51,527 nucleotides of DNA. Source: an uncultured Bacteroidota bacterium. GTDB taxonomy: Bacteria; Bacteroidota; Bacteroidia; Chitinophagales; Saprospiraceae. The stretch lies in assembly GCA_937861115.1 (NCBI GenBank), contig CALMBD010000114.1, forward strand, positions 1-51,527, given 5' to 3'. The position numbers and the translations under genes were made by a program. The notes under the pieces are model-generated. The model saw nothing but the letters and a program-made list of their open reading frames with translations, did no database searches and was not told the origin of the DNA. Position 1 is the first letter of the stretch, and each line of letters starts with the position of its first letter. Of this stretch, positions 30,371 to 38,371 are shown piece by piece.

Positions 30371-33300
30371 ATGATCTTCCAATTATTCCGATTTACCGCC
30401 TTAATCCTCTTTTTTGTCACTTTATCAATATGTCTGTCTGCCCAGGCCGGCACGACGTTCCAGCGCCTGTACGGCGGTACAGGTGATGACAAAGGATATC
30501 ACATTATCAGCACCGGCAATAACCTGCTCATTGCCGGGCAAACCACGGCGCCCGGGGCCTCAGCGCCCGATGCATGCCTGATCCTGCTGGACAACAACGG
30601 CAACCTGTTGTGGCAAAAGCGATATGGCGGAAACTCAGGCGATGCTTTTTACTACGTAACCGAGGCGAACGGCGGCGGGTTTCTGGCTCTTGGGACAACA
30701 CGCAGTTTCGGGCAAGGCTCGGCAGACCTGTTTGTCGTAAAAACAGATGCTAACGGCAATACAATATGGACCCGCACCTGGGGCGGCGCCAATGACGACA
30801 ATCCCGGCGCCCTGCTCCGGTTGGCCGACGGCTACATGGTATCAGGCCCCCAAAGCAGTTTTGGGGCGGGCATCCAGTCTTTTGCAGCGCGCCTCGATAA
30901 TAATGGAAATACCCTCTGGGAAAAGGTGTACACGCAAGACAACTACTGCGACCTCCGCATCGGGTATGCAGAAGCGGATACCTTATTCGCTGTGGGCAAA
31001 ACTGCGGGCGCAGCCTGTTTCGTCAAACTGGATGCCAACGATGGCACGGTACTTTATGCCAGATTGCTGGACGGCAATGCCGGCGATGCCCTTTTTTCAC
31101 TGATTCCCGGTTCTGACGGTCAGTTCATCCTTTCAGAATCCACTTCGTCCCCTTCGGGTGGGGCGGTGACAAGTCAGTGGACCTGCAAGGTGAACAGGAA
31201 CGGCCAAGTCCTGTGGTCCAAAACCTTTACCAAACCGGGCGCGCATATCCGGGGCAACGCCATTGCGGCATCCGACGACGGCTATCTGATTACCTCGCAG
31301 GATTTGTCCAATATTGCAGGCGCCAATCCGATGCTCCACAAGATCAGCAAGCAGGGTTTTCTGATCTGGGCCTATTCGTACGGCGGTCCGGGCGCCGATC
31401 TTGTTTACCGGACCGTACAGTTGCCGGACGGCGGTTTTGCCGCGGTTGGTTACCGGACAGTCGGGCCGGGAAACGATGACATTTACCTGCTCCGAACGGA
31501 TGCCGACGGGCAGGTAGACAACTGTTGTATTCAGGCACTTGAGCTTTCCGTCGACAATTTCTTTCCCATTGTGAATGCCTTTGCACCGGACACTCTGGCT
31601 GTGCCGGTATTCAACGCACAAAACGTACAGGCACAGGATATGACACTGGTCGGAACGGATTATTGTGCCGTTAGCGGGGCAGATACAACACAGGTAAGCG
31701 CCGCCTTATGTCCCGGACAGTTATTTTACCTGAACGGAACAGGCTATTCTGCACCCAATGTATTAACCGAAGGGCTCCTGTCGGCAGCCGGGTGCGATTC
31801 TACAGTGGTGTACACCCTGTTTGAGGTACCCCAGCCGGAAATTACCAGACAGATCGACTTATGCCCGGGGGAGGTATTCTTTGTCAACGGAGTACCCTAC
31901 AGCGATGAAGGCGCCATTGTCGTGACGATTCCCTCCCCCGGCCTGTGCGACACGATTGCGACATATATTTTTTCGTTCAAGCCCGTCCCGGTTAAAAATG
32001 ACACTTTCCTGCTCCATCCCGGCGAAGCGGTGGTGCTGAACGGCAATACTTATTACGCCCCGGGCATAGTAACGGATACCCTCCCTGCAACGGTCGGCTG
32101 TGATACGCTCTTTGTCCACACCTTATTGCTTGACCTGAGTTTCCCGGACACCTGTTCCAAAACCGTGAGTTTCCTGAAACGACTCGGGCAACGCGGTGTG
32201 TATGAGCGAGGCGGCGCCATGTGCGCGTCGGGTGACGGCAATTTTTACCTCTCCGGCGAGCGATGGACCCAAACCTTGCTCCTGAAAGTAACGCCCGATG
32301 GCGACGTGCTCTGGTCGCGAACTTTTAAACCAATCCCTTCATTCGAAACCGTCATTACCCAACTGATAGAAGATTCCGACGGGATGCTGGCGGGCTGTGG
32401 GATCGTCAACCCGGATTCTACCAGTCCGGAGGCCTATATTTTTCGCTACGACCCTGTGGCGAATACGCTGCTGTGGTCCAGGTACCTGAAACAAGCCAAA
32501 CCCGAAGCCTTTTCCATCGTGGAGAAAAGTCCGGGCGGCCATTATTACCTGCTTGTAAGTCCTCAACTGACCCAGAACGTAGATGATGCCGAACTTTGGG
32601 AAATCAACCGCCAGACAGGCGCTGCAGTAGGCGCACTGGCGGATCATTACAACTATGGAAATTCAGATGTATGGAACAGTATGGTTGTCCACGACGGCGC
32701 GCTGTACGTGGTGGGCAGGCATATCCCAGGGCCGGTTTCCGTGCCTGCCGACCTGAGTCAGGTACGGATTGGGCTGAGCAGGATCGACACGCTTACGGAC
32801 TTACCGGTCTGGTCGCGGCTCAGCCACATTGACAGTACGGCAAAGGTTACCATTTACGGCTCAGACCTGTTGATCGATGACGGGGCGATACTCGCCCTTA
32901 GCACCGGTTTCGACTCGAATGGTTCTGCGCAGGAGTCGGCATTTTTCCTGCAGCGAAACACATTGGACGGGGATTTAATATGGTTGAGGCGGTACCACAT
33001 TCCGGGTTACCAGGTTTCGGAAGCCCACGAGATCGAACGGATCAATGACGGTTACCTGCTCACTGGCCAGGTGCTTTCCAGCACTGATGGCTGGGATCAG
33101 ATCGTGGTAAAAACCGGTTTCAACGGCAACGTACTTTGGGCGAAAAAAATTAAGGCGGCGCATTATCAACCGAGCAAATTTTTTCTGCACAACCACCGCT
33201 CCGTCGTAAAAGACAACGTGTTATACCTGACGGGTATGACCGAAGATGTTCCATCCGATATCCTTTTGCTGAAAATGACTGCAGACGGATATGTAAGCGA

Positions 33301-34612
33301 CAGCTGCGGTTTTGTCCAGCCTGTTGACGTACAGGAACAAGTCGTGATTGACCCGGTCAACAAACCCATTCAGGTACCGGTTGCCCAGTTCGTCGTGCAA
33401 TCATATGCTGCACCGGCAGCACTGTCGTCTGCCGAAATACCTTCCGCAGCCTATTGCCTGCGCTGTTGCGATCCTGTTCTGGCAACCAATACCATACTCT
33501 TCTGTCCGGGAGATACCATAACCCTTGGTGGAAACATCTATACCCAACCCGGGATTGTGATAGACACTATACCGGGCGGCGTCGGATGCGATACAATTAT
33601 TACCAGTATTTTAAATTATGTGGAAACACCCGGTGCGACCATTTCCATTACCTGTCCCGACGACGTGGATATCGCGATCAGCCCGGGCGCCGGTCCGGTT
33701 ATCGTAGCGTACGACCTTCCCCTGGTGGAAAGCGCCTGTACCTGTCCGGGCACGGCGCTCGACCTGACAGAAGGGCCGCTCTCGGGCCAGGTCTTTCCAG
33801 TCGGTACTACCCTGGTCTGCTATGCCGCGCGAGACAGCTGCGGCAACACAGCATCCTGCTGTTTTGAAGTGACGATCCGCGAAGCATCGGGTTGCGACGT
33901 CAAGGAAACCTCCTGTCTGTCATATGAGTTGCTGTCGATCACCCAATCAACCCCTTCTGCCCTGACCTACCGCATCCGGGCAACAAACAAATGCGCCGGC
34001 AAACTGATCTATACGGCAATACAAATCCCCGATGGCGTCGCGGCGACAGCCCCCGGAAACAATACTGTATTCACTGCGCAAAGCGGCAGGACATACGATG
34101 TACGCAACCCGAACTACTCGCCTTTTTATTCCGTCCGCTTCAAATCGCAGGCAGACAGCATCGCGAACGGCCAATCCGATGTATTCGAGTATACCATACC
34201 CGGTCAGGCGCCGCCTGTATACCTGCATATTACCTCGCGACTTTATCCACAGGTATTCTACGAAGCATTTTTGAATACCTATTACTGTCCGGTACTGCCC
34301 GGAACGATGCAAAATGCTGCAAACCGGGACAGCAAGCCGCAAACCACAACAAATACACGTCGAATAAAGGTATTTCCCAACCCCGCCCAAAACAAGATTT
34401 TTGCCGACCTGTCACCCTGGATTGGCATGTCGCTGCACATTCGGTTGCTGAACAGTCAAGGGCAACTCATTCGCGAACAATCCGTCGTTCCCGGCGAAGC
34501 GCCCGTGGTGATCGATCTTGAGCAAAACTTCGCAAACGGATTGTACATAATTGAAATGACGAGCCCTGAAGGAGAAAAACAGGCGGTGCGTTTTGTAAAA
34601 CAATCCGATTAG
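30371..34612 (+). CDS. Giant T9SS-exported repeat protein 1 (two propeller regions, four Cys repeats, HYR-like, sorting domain)
   Basis: The protein has 1413 residues. A signal peptide (1-25) is followed by a propeller-like region (about 30-430) of blades such as NLLWQKRYGG and NTIWTRTWGG. Then come three 52-residue Cys repeats (about 446-595; pattern LCPGE, NG, Y, P, GCDT), a second propeller-like region (about 600-1020), a fourth repeat (about 1041), a HYR-like domain (about 1090-1172, VGTTLVCYAARDSCGNTASC), and a conserved module (about 1175-1305) shared with the next two genes. A T9SS type A sorting domain closes it (about 1331-1413, RIKVFPNPAQNKIF). It is expected to cross the outer membrane through the type IX system and attach to or leave the surface. 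No catalytic motif is seen; an adhesin or matrix protein is the best guess. It is the first of three tandem paralogues. Confidence 0.85.
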   Translation: MIFQLFRFTALILFFVTLSICLSAQAGTTFQRLYGGTGDDKGYHIISTGNNLLIAGQTTAPGASAPDACLILLDNNGNLLWQKRYGGNSGDAFYYVTEANGGGFLALGTTRSFGQGSADLFVVKTDANGNTIWTRTWGGANDDNPGALLRLADGYMVSGPQSSFGAGIQSFAARLDNNGNTLWEKVYTQDNYCDLRIGYAEADTLFAVGKTAGAACFVKLDANDGTVLYARLLDGNAGDALFSLIPGSDGQFILSESTSSPSGGAVTSQWTCKVNRNGQVLWSKTFTKPGAHIRGNAIAASDDGYLITSQDLSNIAGANPMLHKISKQGFLIWAYSYGGPGADLVYRTVQLPDGGFAAVGYRTVGPGNDDIYLLRTDADGQVDNCCIQALELSVDNFFPIVNAFAPDTLAVPVFNAQNVQAQDMTLVGTDYCAVSGADTTQVSAALCPGQLFYLNGTGYSAPNVLTEGLLSAAGCDSTVVYTLFEVPQPEITRQIDLCPGEVFFVNGVPYSDEGAIVVTIPSPGLCDTIATYIFSFKPVPVKNDTFLLHPGEAVVLNGNTYYAPGIVTDTLPATVGCDTLFVHTLLLDLSFPDTCSKTVSFLKRLGQRGVYERGGAMCASGDGNFYLSGERWTQTLLLKVTPDGDVLWSRTFKPIPSFETVITQLIEDSDGMLAGCGIVNPDSTSPEAYIFRYDPVANTLLWSRYLKQAKPEAFSIVEKSPGGHYYLLVSPQLTQNVDDAELWEINRQTGAAVGALADHYNYGNSDVWNSMVVHDGALYVVGRHIPGPVSVPADLSQVRIGLSRIDTLTDLPVWSRLSHIDSTAKVTIYGSDLLIDDGAILALSTGFDSNGSAQESAFFLQRNTLDGDLIWLRRYHIPGYQVSEAHEIERINDGYLLTGQVLSSTDGWDQIVVKTGFNGNVLWAKKIKAAHYQPSKFFLHNHRSVVKDNVLYLTGMTEDVPSDILLLKMTADGYVSDSCGFVQPVDVQEQVVIDPVNKPIQVPVAQFVVQSYAAPAALSSAEIPSAAYCLRCCDPVLATNTILFCPGDTITLGGNIYTQPGIVIDTIPGGVGCDTIITSILNYVETPGATISITCPDDVDIAISPGAGPVIVAYDLPLVESACTCPGTALDLTEGPLSGQVFPVGTTLVCYAARDSCGNTASCCFEVTIREASGCDVKETSCLSYELLSITQSTPSALTYRIRATNKCAGKLIYTAIQIPDGVAATAPGNNTVFTAQSGRTYDVRNPNYSPFYSVRFKSQADSIANGQSDVFEYTIPGQAPPVYLHITSRLYPQVFYEAFLNTYYCPVLPGTMQNAANRDSKPQTTTNTRRIKVFPNPAQNKIFADLSPWIGMSLHIRLLNSQGQLIREQSVVPGEAPVVIDLEQNFANGLYIIEMTSPEGEKQAVRFVKQSD

Positions 34613-34686
34613 GGTACTTCAGCGCGCTACATTTTGTCACAACAACGACGAAAGCAGTTTTTTCTTCTTAACCATTGCAGCTGCTG

Positions 34687-34699
34687 ATTAAGTTTGTCG
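34687..34699 (+). promoter_or_regulatory. Promoter element of giant gene 2, shared with gene 3
   Basis: ATTAAGTTTGTCG contains the -7 box TAAGTTTG (34689-34696). The same 13 bases occur at 38275-38287 in front of the third paralogue. Both give leaders of about 85-90 bases. Confidence 0.55.
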
Positions 34700-34785
34700 A
34701 GGCAATAATCTGTTTATTTACAATAACTTAACCTATTTGGATTAGAGCAGAAGCAGCCAGTCCCTGATAGAACAAACACCGACTT

Positions 34786-37700
34786 ATGAAAACCACTTTA
34801 CTCCTGTTACCGCTGCTGCTGCTCTCGTGCCTGCCTGCCGGCGCTCAAAACTACGATCTCTGCCCTGCACTCGATATTTCCGGCGCCGACCTGTGCAACG
34901 ACGCCTGCGTATTTTGTTTCCTCGATGGCCAGGAAGGCTCCACCCAGGGTTTTACGGGACAGGATGCCAACGGCTTTTGCGATTCCGTTGAAAATGAACA
35001 GTGGTACGGGTTTGTCGCCAATGCAACCGCCGCTACCATTTCTGTCGCTTCTTCTACCTGCCTGTATGGCAATGGCGTCCAGGTGGCCCTTTACCCCGCT
35101 TGTGGCGCTACGCCGCTCCCAGGAGGCTGCAATCCCGGCGTACCGAATGGCGCAAGCGTTCCTGCCTCGATCACGGTAGACCTGATCCCGGGGAACGTGT
35201 ACTACCTGATGGTGGACGGGTACGACGGCGACGGCTGCAATTTCAAGATCAGTGTTGATCCGCCCGGCGCCATATTGTCGGGCAATCCGGTCAAACACGA
35301 GATACTGCTTTGCCAGAACGAAACCTATGCGATCAACGGCATCGATTACGCCGCACCCGATACGATCACCGTGATCACCCCCGTTGTGGATGCCTGCGAC
35401 AAGATCGATGTTTATTACCTGCTTGAAAAAATATACATCCCTGTTGCGCAACAGGTTATTTTTTGTCCGGGTGAATCCGTAACGGTCGACGGCGTGGTGT
35501 ACCAACAACCGGCGACAGTGACCAAAATACTGCCCGGCACAGGAGGATGCGATACCCTGCTGACTTACAACATCGGCTTCAACCCGGATGCCGGCGCCTG
35601 TCCCTCGTGCTCGGAAACATTTTTCAAAACCATCGGCTTCGAAGGCCAGAATGTACGCGGTTACGGCATTTTCGAAGCCGGCGACGGCAATTTGTATGTC
35701 ACCGGGACCAAACAGGACAGCGCCCTGCTGATGAAAATTTACCCTTCCGGCGGCGTAATCTGGAGCCGGACTTTCGACATCACGCCCGGCGCCAATGACA
35801 ATATTGCAGAAGTGATCGAGGACTCGGAAGGCATGATCGCGGGTTGCGGACAAAGCGGTGACCTGCAGCCGGACCTGACCGGATTTGCATTTCGCTACGA
35901 TCCCGTTTCCGGAAACATGCTGTGGGTGCGCACCTTCAGCGAAGAGTCGCCCTATGTCACAGGTATCCTGGAAAAAGCGCCGGGCGGCAACTACCTTGTT
36001 TACTCCAACCCACACCAGCCGGTCAACGACGCAGGGCTCACCGAAATCTCACGTCTGGACGGCTCGTTCCTGCCCTCGTTCCTGAGCAAAAGGCTCAACC
36101 TGGGCGCCGCCGACAACTTCAACAGCGCCCTCATCAGCAACGGCAATTTTTACGGGGTCGGGCGTTTTACCATGGGTAATGCCTTCACCGACATGCGCCA
36201 TTCCCTCACACGCATCGACCTGTCGAACGGCGACATCACCTATACCACGCTCAATCATGTGCCGCCCGGTAACGTCGCGCGGTTGTACGGCATGGACCTG
36301 CTGCTGGAAGATACCAACATTATTTCAACGAGTTTTGGCGACGAAAACGGGGAAAATCTGAACAACAGCCGCATTTTTCTGCACAAAACGCTGGTTACCG
36401 GGAACCTCCAGTGGACAAAACGCTTCGATATTGAAGCCATCAACGGCGAATCGGTCGAGGAACTCATCAGCGTCCCGGATGGCTATATCATGTATTGCCG
36501 AAACCTGTCGGGTGCTCCGGGCGACCTGTACCTCATCAAAACCGATAAATCGGGCAACTTGTTATGGGCGAAAAAAGTCGACTTCGGTTTCAATGACAAC
36601 CTGGCCCGTATTTCCGGGCAATCCCAAATAATAGAAAAAAACGGGTACCTGTATTTCGTGGCAACCACAACGGACGAAAACGGCCGGAGCCAAATGCTGC
36701 TGGTCAAAACCACCGGCGACGCCACACTCAAGGGCGATTGCGACTTCATCACAGATACCCCGGTCACTGCCTCGGAGGTATTCAACCCGTCGACCTGGGC
36801 AGTGGCGGTGGTCGACATGCTGCCGTCCCTGACCTTTTCCTCCGCCACAGCCGAACCCGTAGCAACAGCGCTCCGGATCGACAAGGCCTGCAAGGTATAT
36901 GTCGACAAGCAGGTCGCCGTCGGGTTGTGCCCCGGAGAGAGTATCGTTATCGGCGGTATTCCATATTTTCAGGAAGGAACGGTTGTAGATACGGTGCCCG
37001 GCAATGCCGGTTGCGACAGCATCATCACCTATACTATCACCGCACTGCCTCAGCCGGAGCGTGCAGAGACGATTCTTTTCTGCAAGGGCGACAGCATCAC
37101 AATCGACGGCAATGTGTACACCCAACCGGGTATAGTTGTCGCAGTCGCTGCCGCCATGACCGGCTGCGACACGCTCATTACCTATACCCTGGAATACATT
37201 GAAACGCCCAACGCTGCCCTTTCCATCAGTTGCAGCACGGATATCGACCTGCCGACAAGCCCCGGAACAGGCCCGGTAGCCGTGCAGTACCCCCTGCCGG
37301 TTGCGACAAGCGACTGTAATTGTCCGGGGATTGCGCTTGCGCTTACCCAGGGACTTCCACCCGGAGCCCTGTTTCCACCGGGCACCACAATGGTCTGTTA
37401 CGAAGCCCGGGACAGCTGCGACAATACGGCGTCCTGCTGTTTTGAAGTGACTGTACGCGAAGAATTGGGCTGCGACATCAAGGAAACCGCCTGTATGAAA
37501 TACGAACTACTGTCGATTGCCCATTCCGGCACGTCAGACCTGACATACCGTATCCGGGCGACAAACAAATGCGCCAACAAACTGATCTACACGGCGATAC
37601 AGATCCCCGACGGGACAGTAGCGACGGCGCCGGGCAACAACACCGTTTTCACGGCACAAAGCGGCAGGATGTACGATGTGCGTAACCCCAACTATTCGCC

Positions 37701-38187
37701 TTTCTATTCCGTTCGCTTCAAGTCGCAGGCAGATAGCATCTCGAACGGCCAGTCCGACATATTCGAGTACACCATTCCGGGTCAGGCGCCGCCGGCTTAT
37801 ATACAAATCACCTCGCGACTGTACCCGCAACTGTTCTACGAGGCCTACCTGAATACGTTCTATTGCCCGGTACAGGCCGCTGCTCAACAGCAGGGTATTG
37901 CCGAACGCGACGCCACGGATTTTCACACCTCAAAGGAACTGCGTGTATTTCCCAATCCGACGGATGGGTTATTGTACCTGGACCTGTCTGCGTGGCCGCC
38001 CGAAGGACGGCATATCCGGATATTCAGCAGTCAGGGGCAACTCGTGCAGGAGGTCGCCGCTATTCATGAAGGGCAATTCGAGGTCATCCGTTTGCCGAAA
38101 ACACTGCCCGATGGCCTGTACGTTCTGGAGGTCAGGACAGCAACAGGTATCCGGGAAACGGTGCGCTTCGTAAAACAGGACAAATAA
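34786..38187 (+). CDS. Giant T9SS-exported repeat protein 2
   Basis: The protein has 1133 residues. A signal peptide (1-21) is followed by an N-terminal Cys-rich domain (about 22-168, with LCNDACVFCF, GFTGQ, ENEQWYGF and VYYLMVDGYDGDGC) shared with the third paralogue but not the first. Two 52-residue Cys repeats (about 173-275), one propeller-like region (about 279-700), two more repeats (about 714-810) and a HYR-like domain (about 814-892) follow. Then come the shared module of about 130 residues (CDIKETAC onward, about 895-1030) and a T9SS sorting domain (about 1051-1133, LRVFPNPTDGLLYLD). Compared with gene 1 it has gained the N-terminal domain and lost one propeller. Surface or secreted location is firm; function is unknown. 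Confidence 0.85.
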   Translation: MKTTLLLLPLLLLSCLPAGAQNYDLCPALDISGADLCNDACVFCFLDGQEGSTQGFTGQDANGFCDSVENEQWYGFVANATAATISVASSTCLYGNGVQVALYPACGATPLPGGCNPGVPNGASVPASITVDLIPGNVYYLMVDGYDGDGCNFKISVDPPGAILSGNPVKHEILLCQNETYAINGIDYAAPDTITVITPVVDACDKIDVYYLLEKIYIPVAQQVIFCPGESVTVDGVVYQQPATVTKILPGTGGCDTLLTYNIGFNPDAGACPSCSETFFKTIGFEGQNVRGYGIFEAGDGNLYVTGTKQDSALLMKIYPSGGVIWSRTFDITPGANDNIAEVIEDSEGMIAGCGQSGDLQPDLTGFAFRYDPVSGNMLWVRTFSEESPYVTGILEKAPGGNYLVYSNPHQPVNDAGLTEISRLDGSFLPSFLSKRLNLGAADNFNSALISNGNFYGVGRFTMGNAFTDMRHSLTRIDLSNGDITYTTLNHVPPGNVARLYGMDLLLEDTNIISTSFGDENGENLNNSRIFLHKTLVTGNLQWTKRFDIEAINGESVEELISVPDGYIMYCRNLSGAPGDLYLIKTDKSGNLLWAKKVDFGFNDNLARISGQSQIIEKNGYLYFVATTTDENGRSQMLLVKTTGDATLKGDCDFITDTPVTASEVFNPSTWAVAVVDMLPSLTFSSATAEPVATALRIDKACKVYVDKQVAVGLCPGESIVIGGIPYFQEGTVVDTVPGNAGCDSIITYTITALPQPERAETILFCKGDSITIDGNVYTQPGIVVAVAAAMTGCDTLITYTLEYIETPNAALSISCSTDIDLPTSPGTGPVAVQYPLPVATSDCNCPGIALALTQGLPPGALFPPGTTMVCYEARDSCDNTASCCFEVTVREELGCDIKETACMKYELLSIAHSGTSDLTYRIRATNKCANKLIYTAIQIPDGTVATAPGNNTVFTAQSGRMYDVRNPNYSPFYSVRFKSQADSISNGQSDIFEYTIPGQAPPAYIQITSRLYPQLFYEAYLNTFYCPVQAAAQQQGIAERDATDFHTSKELRVFPNPTDGLLYLDLSAWPPEGRHIRIFSSQGQLVQEVAAIHEGQFEVIRLPKTLPDGLYVLEVRTATGIRETVRFVKQDK

Positions 38188-38274
38188 TTGCGCTGTGTAT
38201 CCGGATAAAACGGGATTATTTATGTCAGGATATTGACGATTCACGCATTTCCCGGCCGTCGTATGTGTTAAAAA

Positions 38275-38287
38275 ATTAAGTTTGTCG
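38275..38287 (+). promoter_or_regulatory. Promoter element of giant gene 3, shared with gene 2
   Basis: ATTAAGTTTGTCG is identical to 34687-34699 and contains TAAGTTTG (38277-38284). It lies 84 bases before the ATG at 38372. The presence of an intact promoter suggests the frameshifted gene is still transcribed. Confidence 0.55.
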
Positions 38288-38371
38288 TAAAATAAAATCA
38301 TTGCCCGGCTGCCGTGCTTGCTGCTGCCGGTTGTCTCAAAAATCACTTTAACATTAAACTTTCCAAACCTT

